Positions 1 through 7,139 of a stretch of 10,051 bases of DNA are shown one piece after another. The notes beneath the pieces are model-generated. The model saw only the letters and a program-made list of their open reading frames with translations. It was not told the DNA's origin and did no database searches. This stretch comes from CAYSDH01 sp964429805 (GTDB lineage: Bacteria; Bacteroidota; Bacteroidia; Flavobacteriales_D; JABDKJ01), in contig CAYSDH010000091.1 of assembly GCA_964429805.1 (NCBI GenBank), positions 1 through 10,051 of the forward strand. Direction: 5' to 3'. Each line of letters opens with the position of its first letter. The first letter of the stretch is position 1. The position numbers were made by a program, and so were the translations under genes.

Positions 1-399
1 CGCATGAGCTCTCACATGCAGCGTGTAGCTGAGGCTTATGATGGTGAGGAAAATTTTGCCCTGCGCTCCTTTTCTGTGATACCAGAAGAAGACACGCCTG
101 AGGTGCTAAAAGCGTATGCAGACTCATACGGTGTAAATCATGAGCAGTGGCATCTGATCACAGGCGACAAGGCTGAGATATATAACCTGGCCCGTAAGTC
201 TTACTTCACCTTAAAGAAGGCTGAAGTAGGGCAAGGTGATGGTGGGTCTAGTGACTTCATTCATACCAACAACTTTGTACTGGTAGATGGGAAAAAGAGA
301 ATACGCGGTTATTATGACGGAACCTCGGCAGAAGATATAGATCGCTTAATTGAGGATGTAGAAAATCTCCTCAATGAGAAAAAGAAGTTCAATCAGTAA
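1..399 (+). CDS. SCO1/SenC family protein, 3' part (5' end outside window)
   Basis: Family role (established): SCO1/SenC proteins are membrane-anchored thioredoxin-fold proteins on the outer side of the cytoplasmic membrane that bind copper and help assemble the CuA centre of cytochrome c oxidase. Seen here: the frame is open from base 1 and 132 residues are present. The segment SVIPEEDTPEVLKAYA matches the family's SVDPxxDTPxxL strand, followed by a WxxxTGD stretch and the conserved metal-ligand histidine in FIHTNNFVLVD (codon 262-264), then a final helix. The CxxxC copper motif should lie just upstream, because MSSHMQRV is the sequence that normally follows it; the ATG at 4 is therefore probably internal. 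The 3' end overlaps the convergent propeller gene by 11 bp. The family call is firm; the copper function is inferred, since the cysteines are not visible. Confidence 0.9.
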   Translation, partial: RMSSHMQRVAEAYDGEENFALRSFSVIPEEDTPEVLKAYADSYGVNHEQWHLITGDKAEIYNLARKSYFTLKKAEVGQGDGGSSDFIHTNNFVLVDGKKRIRGYYDGTSAEDIDRLIEDVENLLNEKKKFNQ

Positions 400-1453
400 T
401 GGTGATTGGAATGGCCGAACTAGAGCTGGGAGTTTGGAGATTTACAAAGTAAAGTCCTGCTGGAATATCGCTTCTATTAAGAAGAAACTGATGCGTCCCC
501 TCTCCTTTCTTACTCTCTGTCTTTTGCTGCACCATTTTCCCTCTTGCATCATACACGCAGACAGTCACATCTCCCTCTGACTTCATAGTGTAACTGATAA
601 TTGAGTTTGTCACCATTGGGTTAGGAAAAGCAGTCAGCTCTATTTCTTTAGCATCAGCGCGTGGCCCCACTTCGACAGTTGTCCATTTTTGACTCGCACT
701 ACTCAACACTATTAAATCGCCATTCTTATCAAAAGTCAATCCTGTAGGATTTGACACATCAAAAATGTTCATCTCTGTCAGTTCATTGGCATCTGCATCA
801 AACTTCAAGAGATTAGAAGGAATCCAAGCGGTGATGTACATGTTTCCTTCAGCGTCAATCAATATGCTTTCGAGGTTATTAAACTTGGTTTCCTTCAAGG
901 TGCTCAGCTCACGTGTAGACAAGTCAACTGCCAGAATACTGGCCTCTCTCCCCCATGTCACAACCACTAGTCTGTCTGACACACGATCATAGGCTACTCC
1001 ATTGGGCATTTTTGGAGTAATTGCTATTTCTTTATGACTCAAGTCTCCGTCAGAGTCAATACTAATCTCATAGATTTTTCTTTTGGTGAAATCAGTTGCG
1101 TAGAGTGTATTGAGCCCGTCAGAGGTAAGACCATTTAAGAACACAGCCCTTGTCAATACATACTCTCCTATTTTGGCATCATCTCTTAAATCATGAATAT
1201 GAATGACGTTTTTGTGGCAGCTGTACAATTTGCCACCCACTATGGCTAAGCCATGGCTACCTGTTCCTACCGTACCAAAAGGCTTCATTTCACCATCCAG
1301 GTCCACTGAGACCATGCTACTTGTGGCCGTGTTAGACACGATGTATCGCTGTCCAGCAGCGTCAAACACAATAGACTCAGGCTGCTCAAGCAACTGACAA
1401 ACAGCTGTTTGAACAAATACAAATAGTCCTATTGCGAGTAAAATCTTCTTCAT
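389..1453 (-). CDS. Secreted SMP-30/gluconolactonase-like beta-propeller with T9SS sorting domain
   Basis: 354 residues. The start is the ATG at 1453; a TTG directly before it is in frame but unnecessary. Residues 1-19 form a signal peptide (MKKILLAIGLFVFV, cleaved near AVCQ). Residues 20-265 repeat propeller-type units such as PESIVFDAAG, LNGLTSDGLNTLYATDF, MPNGVAYD, NLESILIDAEGNMYITAW and NPTGLTFDKNGDLIV, as in SMP-30/gluconolactonase and NHL-type propellers. Residues 272-340 are a T9SS type A sorting domain: FPNP, then SYTMKSEGDVTVCVYDARGK and DIPAGLYFVNLQ. Such domains target proteins through the outer membrane by the type IX system, to the surface or medium. The tail continues past the usual last strand with four serines and AIPITITD. 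No substrate can be named: lactonase metal ligands are only loosely suggested by the E of PES and the N of PNG. A non-enzymatic propeller is equally possible. Confidence 0.88.
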   Translation of the reverse strand: MKKILLAIGLFVFVQTAVCQLLEQPESIVFDAAGQRYIVSNTATSSMVSVDLDGEMKPFGTVGTGSHGLAIVGGKLYSCHKNVIHIHDLRDDAKIGEYVLTRAVFLNGLTSDGLNTLYATDFTKRKIYEISIDSDGDLSHKEIAITPKMPNGVAYDRVSDRLVVVTWGREASILAVDLSTRELSTLKETKFNNLESILIDAEGNMYITAWIPSNLLKFDADANELTEMNIFDVSNPTGLTFDKNGDLIVLSSASQKWTTVEVGPRADAKEIELTAFPNPMVTNSIISYTMKSEGDVTVCVYDARGKMVQQKTESKKGEGTHQFLLNRSDIPAGLYFVNLQTPSSSSAIPITITD

Positions 1454-1479
1454 CAATGGTTAGGGCAGGTGCCGTATAA

Positions 1480-1510
1480 TAAAAGTAGCATTTGGGCTGG
1501 GATTTACAAA
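1480..1510 (-). promoter_or_regulatory. Candidate Bacteroidota promoter for the beta-propeller gene
   Basis: On the minus strand TTTG (1510-1507) is followed after exactly 19 bases by TACTTTTA (1487-1480), a 7-of-8 match counting fixed and free positions of TAnnTTTG. The start codon at 1453 lies 26 bases further on. Spacing and order fit the known -33/-7 promoter of Bacteroidota; the last base of the -7 box deviates. Confidence 0.4.
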
Positions 1511-1596
1511 CCAATGAGAGGTGAACTGCCCGTAAAAACATGCCATTGATTTCATTCCTTTTCACGCAATCTGGCCGACAAATGAAGACATAGCCC

Positions 1597-1604
1597 TATT
1601 TTCG
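1597..1604 (+). promoter_or_regulatory. Possible -7 box right before the uup start
   Basis: TATTTTCG differs from TAnnTTTG at one position and ends only four bases (GCCC) before the ATG at 1609. No good -33 TTG is visible at the expected distance. If real, transcription would begin at or next to the start codon, giving a leaderless or nearly leaderless message. Confidence 0.25.
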
Positions 1605-1608
1605 GCCC

Positions 1609-3468
1609 ATGAACTACCTGTCAGTCGAAAAAGTCTCAAAATCATTTGGAGTACGAAGCATCTATGAAGATCTCAGTTTCGGCATAGCCAAAGGAGAAAA
1701 AGTCGGACTGATAGCCAAAAACGGAACGGGTAAAAGCACGCTCTTGCGGGGACTAACCGGAGAAGACCCGCCTGACACCGGTGAGGTAATATATCGGAAT
1801 GGGATAACGGTAAGACATCTTGCCCAAGAGCAAATATTTGACAAAGACAAATCGCTGCTAGACACACTTTTTGACGGTGACACGCCAGTGCTTGAGGCCA
1901 TCAAAGAGTATGAGTTATGTATAGCTGAAGCGGCTGATGGAGAAAAACTTCAGCGCGCCATTGACAAGATGGACGAGCATCAAGCCTGGGACTATGAAGC
2001 ACGTGCCAAAGAGATTCTGTACAAACTCCAGCTAAGTGACTTAGAGCAAAAAGTGGCCGTACTTTCTGGTGGACAACTCAAAAGACTCGGACTGGCCGTA
2101 GAACTCATCAATGACCCCGACCTACTCATATTAGACGAGCCAACCAACCATCTTGACATAGAAATGATTGAGTGGTTAGAGTCTTTTTTAATGAACTCAA
2201 ACATGACCATACTCATGGTCACTCACGATAGGTTTTTCCTAGAGCGCATCTGTGATGTCATTCTCGAGTTAGAGGGAGGCGTGCTGTACAGACACAAAGG
2301 AAACTACTCCTACTATCTGCAAATGAAAGGAGAGCGTGAAGAGAACTTGACCGCGGTGACCATGAAGGCCAGAAGCGCCATGCGCAAAGAGCTGGACTGG
2401 ATTAGGCGCCAACCTAAGGCGCGTGGCACCAAAGCCAAATACCGTGTCAATGCTTTTGAAGATTTGAAAAAAGTAGCCAGTACCAATCTCAATTCTACTG
2501 AGATGAAGCTGGAGATAAACATCACCCGCATGGGCTCTAAGGTGGTAGAGTTTCACAAGGTCTCAAAGGGCTATGAAGGCAAAAACCTAATCAATGATTT
2601 CTCATACGTGTTTAACCGTCAAGAGCGCGTGGGCATAGTCGGACCTAACGGCTGCGGAAAAAGTACTTTCCTCAATCTGCTGACAAAAAAAATTGATCCT
2701 GATAAAGGAAAAGTGGTGATTGGAGACACCGTAAAGTTTGGCTACTACACGCAGTCGGGCTTACAGTTTAAGAAAGGACAAAAAGTAATAGATGCGGTCA
2801 GAGAAATTTCTGACATGATACCACTCACCAAGGGTCAAAAACTTACTGCGGCTCAAATGTTAGAGCGCTTTCTATTTCCAAGAGATGTGCAGCATGACTT
2901 TATAGAAAAGCTCAGCGGTGGAGAAAAAAGAAGGCTTCACTTGCTGAAGGTTCTCATGGAAAATCCAAACTTTTTAATTCTCGATGAGCCGACCAATGAC
3001 CTTGACATTTTTACGTTATCTGTGCTTGAAGAATACCTGCTGGACTTTCCTGGTGTGGTCGTCATCGTCTCGCATGATAGGCACTTTATGGACAAGTTGG
3101 TAGAGCACACGTTTACCTTTGAAGGCGATGGGTTGATTAGAGATTTTCCGGGTAATTATTCTGACTATCAAACCAAAAAGAAGCAGCAAGAGAAAGAGGC
3201 TAAAAAGCAGATAAAGCAGGTTGAGAAAAAGGTGGATGTGGCCAGCGATGAGAAAGTCAAACTCACCTATGCAGAGAAGATTGAATACGAGAAACTGGAA
3301 GGCGAGATAGCGACACTTGAAGAAAAAAAAGGAAGCATGTCAGAAAAGCTAACCACCTGCAATGACCATACTGAGCTGCTGGCACTGTCAAATGAAATTG
3401 GAGAAATCCAGCAGCGTATCGAAGAAAAAACAGAACGGTGGATTTACCTGGCAGAATATGTCAGTTAA
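1609..3468 (+). CDS. uup: ABC-F family ATPase, Uup type
   Basis: 619 residues, close to the about 635 of E. coli Uup. ABC-F proteins are soluble twin-ATPase proteins that act on the ribosome, where they affect stalled or non-productive complexes; Uup has also been linked to DNA branch structures. Domain 1: Walker A AKNGTGKST (36-44), signature LSGGQ (152-156), Walker B LLILDE (172-177), H-loop THD (205-207). An inter-domain linker (about 190-310, with ELDWIRRQPKARGTKAK) corresponds to the P-site tRNA interaction region. Domain 2: GPNGCGKST (345-353), LSGGE (435-439), FLILDE (455-460), SHD (488-490). Residues 525-619 are a charged coiled-coil tail ending ERWIYL, resembling the Uup C-terminal domain. 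The first Walker A residue is A rather than G, but both catalytic glutamates (E177, E460) are present. There are no membrane segments, so it is not a transporter. A resistance-type ABC-F is less likely given the Uup-like tail. Confidence 0.93.
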   Translation: MNYLSVEKVSKSFGVRSIYEDLSFGIAKGEKVGLIAKNGTGKSTLLRGLTGEDPPDTGEVIYRNGITVRHLAQEQIFDKDKSLLDTLFDGDTPVLEAIKEYELCIAEAADGEKLQRAIDKMDEHQAWDYEARAKEILYKLQLSDLEQKVAVLSGGQLKRLGLAVELINDPDLLILDEPTNHLDIEMIEWLESFLMNSNMTILMVTHDRFFLERICDVILELEGGVLYRHKGNYSYYLQMKGEREENLTAVTMKARSAMRKELDWIRRQPKARGTKAKYRVNAFEDLKKVASTNLNSTEMKLEINITRMGSKVVEFHKVSKGYEGKNLINDFSYVFNRQERVGIVGPNGCGKSTFLNLLTKKIDPDKGKVVIGDTVKFGYYTQSGLQFKKGQKVIDAVREISDMIPLTKGQKLTAAQMLERFLFPRDVQHDFIEKLSGGEKRRLHLLKVLMENPNFLILDEPTNDLDIFTLSVLEEYLLDFPGVVVIVSHDRHFMDKLVEHTFTFEGDGLIRDFPGNYSDYQTKKKQQEKEAKKQIKQVEKKVDVASDEKVKLTYAEKIEYEKLEGEIATLEEKKGSMSEKLTTCNDHTELLALSNEIGEIQQRIEEKTERWIYLAEYVS

Positions 3469-3510
3469 TAAATCGTTGCTATTTTGTCGATGAACAATTC
3501 AGCACAACAC

Positions 3511-4209
3511 ATGAAACATTTACTTATCGCTCTGCTCCTTCTGAGCTGTTATTCCTGCGCTTTTAACTGCACCAAAGGAGAAGGAGAAGTCATCACCAAA
3601 GAAATTGACCTTGACGTAATAAGCGGCATAGACATTAGCTCTTCTGCAGATGTCAATTTGAAATTTGACCTCAATCAAAAAGTAGAAATACGCGGTCAAG
3701 AAAACATGATTGCACTGCTCAACACCTCAGTAGATGACGGTCTATGGACGATTGATTTTTCTGAAAATGTGTGCTTTGACAAAGACTTCATCATAGACAT
3801 TACGCTGCCCAAAATCGAGAAAATAGAGATTAACGGATCAGGTAATGTTAAGAGCTTGACTCCATTTCATGCAGAGCAATTTGACTTAGACATTAGAGGC
3901 TCTGGAGACGTAGAGTTAGATATTAACTCCGAAGAGCTCAACACCTCTATCAAAGGCAGCGGAGACATAGAGTTGCAAGGCTATGCCAATGAGCACAATA
4001 TAGATGTGCACGGGTCAGGAAGTATTGATGCCAAAGACCTAAAAGTCAAAGTCTGTGATGTTGATATAGCCGGAAGTGGTAGCTGCAAGATAACTGTGAC
4101 TGAAGAGCTTGAAGTGTCTATCAAAGGCAGTGGTGATGTCATCTACTATGGTAACCCAGAGGAAACCAAAATATCTGTCAACGGTTCAGGTGAGGCAATA
4201 AAGAAATGA
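3511..4209 (+). CDS. DUF2807 (head GIN domain) lipoprotein with GSG repeats
   Basis: 232 residues from the ATG at 3511, which directly begins a lipoprotein signal (MKHLLIALLLLSC; lipobox LLSC, Cys13). An in-frame TTG at 3484 and ATG at 3490 would put polar residues before the signal and are rejected. The mature part is acidic and repetitive: GSG occurs at residues 109, 130, 149, 168, 188, 206 and 225, spaced 18-21 apart, each between short beta strands (INGSGNV, IRGSGDV, IKGSGDI, VHGSGSI, IAGSGSC, IKGSGDV, VNGSGEA). This is the pattern of DUF2807, often named a putative auto-transporter adhesin domain; structures in the family are beta-helical, so each repeat is probably one rung. Role unknown; likely anchored in the outer membrane. 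Its stop overlaps the start of the next gene (ATGA), so the two are probably co-translated. Confidence 0.88.
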   Translation: MKHLLIALLLLSCYSCAFNCTKGEGEVITKEIDLDVISGIDISSSADVNLKFDLNQKVEIRGQENMIALLNTSVDDGLWTIDFSENVCFDKDFIIDITLPKIEKIEINGSGNVKSLTPFHAEQFDLDIRGSGDVELDINSEELNTSIKGSGDIELQGYANEHNIDVHGSGSIDAKDLKVKVCDVDIAGSGSCKITVTEELEVSIKGSGDVIYYGNPEETKISVNGSGEAIKK

Positions 4210-4943
4210 AGAGACTCGCACTACTTGCCATCATAGCCATTCTGTTCTCATGTGCTGAAAACAAGAATGCCGACAGTAAAAAACAAGACTCACCTATAGT
4301 CAAAGAGCGCGTTAACGTACCACCCATCTCTGGACCTCTTGAGTTAGTCACTTTTGAAGAGCTGGACCTTGACCCAGGAAATGATAGTCTCTGGTATCAT
4401 CTCGTCATTGACATACCTGGACAGCAGCACTTGGCCATTGCTCAAGCCACCGCAGAGACTAATCGGAATGGGATACGGATGCAGTTGTTGACCATGAATG
4501 CCGACTCTACGTTTAGTTGCAATGCCGAGTCTAGCCCAGGATATGACAGCTCAAAAATGTTTCCGACTTTTTACCAAAACAAAACTGGACAGCTCCTTAT
4601 TCTGTGCGATACAGGAGAGCGGGACTCATGGGGACAAAAAATCTATCTGCTAGACAATGGACGTTTTTACGACATTGGATTTATAGATGCGGGCACTGTC
4701 CACTATACCGAAAACTCAGATTCAGGTGAGATGGAATTAAGCCCAAAGACTATAGCCAGCAACGTGAAAATTAGTCACGATTTTGATGGTATTCGCTTTG
4801 ACTTTGACACAGAAGAGTTCATCTTGTTTGATGATGGACATGATAATCTAAACCAGCAAGTGAAGGGCAAAGACTGGCGATACACGTACTCTAATGATGG
4901 CCAGTGGACATTAACTTCGCTTAGCTCCCAAGCAGATAGTTAA
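4206..4943 (+). CDS. Unrecognised lipoprotein coupled to the DUF2807 gene
   Basis: 245 residues. The start is the ATG in the ATGA overlap with the preceding gene; a purine-rich AGGTGAGG lies about 10 bases upstream inside that gene. Residues 1-16 are a lipoprotein signal (MKRLALLAIIAILFSC, Cys16), followed by a polar, lysine- and asparagine-rich linker to about residue 38. The rest is a soluble, acidic, probably beta-rich domain with no family motif that I recognise. Segments such as GQLLILCDTGERDSWGQKIY and NGRFYDIGFIDAG suggest propeller- or sandwich-like strands, but this is only an impression. The last 23 bp overlap the convergent DUF2141 gene. Co-translation with DUF2807 suggests a shared envelope role; no function can be assigned. 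Confidence 0.8.
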   Translation: MKRLALLAIIAILFSCAENKNADSKKQDSPIVKERVNVPPISGPLELVTFEELDLDPGNDSLWYHLVIDIPGQQHLAIAQATAETNRNGIRMQLLTMNADSTFSCNAESSPGYDSSKMFPTFYQNKTGQLLILCDTGERDSWGQKIYLLDNGRFYDIGFIDAGTVHYTENSDSGEMELSPKTIASNVKISHDFDGIRFDFDTEEFILFDDGHDNLNQQVKGKDWRYTYSNDGQWTLTSLSSQADS

Positions 4944-5355
4944 TCTCTAGCCGCACTGTTTTTCCACCCTCTTCGAGTTGAAAGAATGTCTCTTCATCAT
5001 CAGGTGGGCCCATAAAGCCTTTGGCGTTATTAGAAAAACCGTAGCCCTCTGTTGGAATACCAATAAAGTTGGTATCTAATTCTACGTTGTCATTTTCGTC
5101 ATGAAAATACTTTATCTGATAGGTGCCACGACTGAGCCCGCTAAAAGACAGGTGCACAGCCGCGCCAGATATGGCAGTCATCTCTTCACCAACCAGCTCT
5201 CCATCTTTAAATAACTGCAGTGCCAAGTGCCCCTTTTCGCTTCTCAGGCCAGACACTTCTACGTTGAGCGTCTCAACAGACTTGACGCTCGGAGTCTGAG
5301 CGCTAGCGTCAAGCAAGGCCAACAAGCAGATGAGTATGGAGAGAAAGTGTCTCAT
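4921..5355 (-). CDS. Secreted DUF2141 protein
   Basis: 144 residues from the ATG at 5355. A longer frame back to a TTG at 5442 exists, but it would run through the divergent promoters and put 29 unrelated residues before the signal peptide (MRHFLSILICLLALLDASA, cleaved before QTPSV). The mature domain has the DUF2141 marks in order: LNVEVSGLRSEKGHLALQLF, GLSRGTYQIKYFHDENDNVELD, then GIPTEGYGFSNNAKGFMGPP and FFQLEEGG. The motif HDENDNxxLDxNxxGIPxEGYGFSNN is the most conserved part of the family; its Asp/Asn-rich loop could bind a cation, which is inference. The fold is expected to be an immunoglobulin/transthyretin-like beta sandwich. Function is unknown across the family. It is periplasmic or secreted, with its own promoter at 5364-5393 and a 23-bp overlap with the convergent lipoprotein. 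Confidence 0.88.
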   Translation of the reverse strand: MRHFLSILICLLALLDASAQTPSVKSVETLNVEVSGLRSEKGHLALQLFKDGELVGEEMTAISGAAVHLSFSGLSRGTYQIKYFHDENDNVELDTNFIGIPTEGYGFSNNAKGFMGPPDDEETFFQLEEGGKTVRLEINYLLGS

Positions 5356-5363
5356 AGAGAATG

Positions 5364-5393
5364 CAAATATTCGAAAATCTTGTACTGACACAA
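5364..5393 (-). promoter_or_regulatory. Candidate promoter of the DUF2141 gene
   Basis: On the minus strand TTG (5393-5391) is followed after exactly 19 bases by AATATTTG (5371-5364), one base off TAnnTTTG. The ATG at 5355 is only 8 bases further, so the leader would be very short. It supports the start at 5355 rather than the one at 5442. Confidence 0.45.
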
Positions 5394-5429
5394 CAGGAAA
5401 ATGAACAGAATATGCGCATTCTATCTTCA

Positions 5430-5437
5430 TATATTTG
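5430..5437 (+). promoter_or_regulatory. -7 box upstream of the acyl-CoA carboxylase gene
   Basis: TATATTTG is an exact match to TAnnTTTG, 19 bases before the ATG at 5457. No TTG is present at the usual upstream distance, so the -33 element is weak or absent. It faces away from the DUF2141 promoter about 40 bp to the left, making 5356-5456 a divergent control region. Confidence 0.45.
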
Positions 5438-5456
5438 GACAACTCATTAATCAGCG

Positions 5457-7094
5457 ATGGAAGAAGATTTAAAATTCAATCAGAACGTAGATAAAATGAA
5501 GCTGCTCATTTCCAAAATGGAAAGGATGACAGCTACCATTCTCAAAGGAGGAGGACAAGCGAAGATTGACAAAGAGCATAAAAAAGGAAAAATGACCGCC
5601 CGCGAGCGGATAGACTATCTCCTTGACGACAAGAAAAAACGATTTGAAATCGGATTATTTGCTGGCCACGGCATGTATGAAGAGCATGGCGGCTGTCCGG
5701 CCGGAGGAGTAATAGCCGAAATAGGTTTTGTCTCTGGCGTGCAGTGCATGGTAGTGGCTAATGACGCCACGGTGAAGGCTGGTGCATGGTTTCCCATCAC
5801 AGGTAAAAAGAACCTCAGAGCGCAGGAGATTGCCATGGAAAACAACTTGCCAATCATTTACTTGGTAGACAGTGCTGGAGTGTTCTTGCCTATGCAAGAT
5901 GAGATATTTCCAGACAAAGAACATTTCGGGCGCATATTTCGAAACAATGCCATCATGAGTTCGCGCGGCATTCCACAAATTTCTGCCATCATGGGTAGCT
6001 GTGTGGCTGGTGGAGCTTACCTGCCCATCATGAGTGACGAGGCGTTGATAGTAGACAAGACTGGCACCATATTTTTAGCAGGATCGTACTTAGTCAAGGC
6101 CGCCATTGGCGAGGTGATTGACAATGAGACGCTTGGAGGAGCATCCACCCACTGTGAGATCTCAGGCGTGACGGACTACAAAGCCAAAGATGATAAAGAG
6201 GCTCTTGACACCATCAAAACCATGATGGATGCCATGGGCGATAAGTTTAGCAAAGCGGGCTTTGACAGAAAGGAAGCGCTAGCACCTAAATTTGGTGAAG
6301 AAGGCATACTGGGTGTCGTGCCAGAAGGACGTTCTGAACAATATCAGATGAGAGACCTCATCAAAAACTTGGTTGATGATTCTAAGTTTACCGAGTACAA
6401 AAAGAACTATGGCCAGTCCATATTGACTGGGTATGCGCGCATTGACGGATGGTCAGTCGGTATCGTGGCCAATCAGCGTACACTGATAAAGACGAAGACT
6501 GGTGAGATGAGATTTGGCGGAGTCATCTACTCAGACTCTGCAGATAAGGCGGCTCGCTTTATCATGAACTGTAATCAGAAAAACATACCGCTGGTCTTTC
6601 TGCAAGACGTCACTGGCTTTATGGTCGGGTCGAGATCAGAAAATGGAGGCATTATAAAAGACGGAGCCAAGATGGTCAATGCCATGGCCAACTCTGTGGT
6701 GCCCAAGTTTACGGTCATAGTCGGTAACTCGTACGGTGCTGGTAATTATGCCATGTGTGGCAAGGCTTATGACCCACGACTTATCGTAGGTTGGCCTACT
6801 GCTAATGTGGCGGTAATGAGCGGTGCAAGTGCTTCTAAAACCCTACTTCAGATAGAACTGGCAGCCAGAAAAAAGAGAAAGGAGACTATTAGCGAAGAGG
6901 AGAAAAAGGAATTGTTAGCCAACATTCAAAAGAAGTATGATGAGCAAACATCACCATACTACGCAGCCTCACGCATCTGGCTTGATGCCATCATTGACCC
7001 AAGAGAGACCAGAGATGTGCTGAGCCTTGGTATAGAGATGGCCAACAATGCGCCTGCAGAAAAGCCCTACAATGTTGGGGTTATACAGACTTGA
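5457..7094 (+). CDS. Acyl-CoA carboxylase beta subunit (carboxyltransferase), methylcrotonyl-CoA carboxylase-like
   Basis: 545 residues, the usual length for biotin-dependent acyl-CoA carboxylase beta subunits. These cytosolic subunits move the carboxyl group from carboxybiotin to an acyl-CoA. N-terminal crotonase-like half: MTARERIDYLLD (46-57), LVDSAGVFLPMQ (136-147), FPDKEHFGRIF (151-161), oxyanion-hole segment GSCVAGGAY (180-188) and GTIFLAGSYLVKAAIGE (203-219). C-terminal half: QDVTGFMVG (383-391), GAKMVNAMA (403-411), GNSYGAGNYAMCG (423-435) and IIDPRETRDVLSL (512-524). The HFGRIF segment and overall order resemble methylcrotonyl-CoA carboxylase (leucine breakdown) more than the propionyl- or acetyl-CoA enzymes, but geranyl-CoA or another branched acyl-CoA carboxylase cannot be excluded. 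The biotin carboxylase/carrier partner is not in the window. A lysine/glutamate-rich stretch (471-498) precedes the final motif. Confidence 0.92.
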   Translation: MEEDLKFNQNVDKMKLLISKMERMTATILKGGGQAKIDKEHKKGKMTARERIDYLLDDKKKRFEIGLFAGHGMYEEHGGCPAGGVIAEIGFVSGVQCMVVANDATVKAGAWFPITGKKNLRAQEIAMENNLPIIYLVDSAGVFLPMQDEIFPDKEHFGRIFRNNAIMSSRGIPQISAIMGSCVAGGAYLPIMSDEALIVDKTGTIFLAGSYLVKAAIGEVIDNETLGGASTHCEISGVTDYKAKDDKEALDTIKTMMDAMGDKFSKAGFDRKEALAPKFGEEGILGVVPEGRSEQYQMRDLIKNLVDDSKFTEYKKNYGQSILTGYARIDGWSVGIVANQRTLIKTKTGEMRFGGVIYSDSADKAARFIMNCNQKNIPLVFLQDVTGFMVGSRSENGGIIKDGAKMVNAMANSVVPKFTVIVGNSYGAGNYAMCGKAYDPRLIVGWPTANVAVMSGASASKTLLQIELAARKKRKETISEEEKKELLANIQKKYDEQTSPYYAASRIWLDAIIDPRETRDVLSLGIEMANNAPAEKPYNVGVIQT

Positions 7095-7122
7095 ATCAAG
7101 CCCTCTGGAAACACTAAATTCG
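7091..7122 (+). promoter_or_regulatory. Candidate promoter of the 7140-7670 lipoprotein gene
   Basis: TTG (7091-7093), which overlaps the stop codon of the carboxylase gene, is followed after 21 bases by TAAATTCG (7115-7122), one base off TAnnTTTG. The ATG is 17 bases further. This suggests the lipoprotein gene is transcribed separately despite the 45-bp gap to the gene before it. Confidence 0.4.
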
Positions 7123-7139
7123 CAGACTTAGAATTACTG

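Noticed and set aside
1242..1254. ATGGCTAAGCCAT palindrome
   Set aside because: Short and within propeller coding sequence; expected occasionally by chance.
1454..1456. TTG start for the beta-propeller gene directly before its ATG
   Set aside because: The adjoining ATG at 1453 is the normal choice and starts the signal peptide; the TTG adds one residue and no support.
1644..1740. Alanine for glycine at the first Walker A position of the ABC-F protein as a sign of inactivity
   Set aside because: The GxGKST core, signatures and both catalytic glutamates are intact, and this position tolerates change in ABC-F proteins.
3484..3510. Upstream TTG/ATG starts for the DUF2807 gene
   Set aside because: They add nine mostly polar residues before a well-formed lipoprotein signal that begins exactly at the ATG at 3511.
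5057..5075. Perfect 7-bp inverted repeat ATACCAA/TTGGTAT with 5-base loop
   Set aside because: Lies inside the conserved NFIGIP coding part of DUF2141, so codon constraint explains it; no flanking T run or operator context.
5356..5442. Longer DUF2141 reading frame from a TTG at 5442
   Set aside because: The extra 29 residues precede a proper signal peptide and would be encoded over the divergent promoter region.
5655..5978. Minus-strand open frame inside the carboxylase gene
   Set aside because: Antisense shadow of a strongly conserved coding region; its translation shows no recognisable motif.
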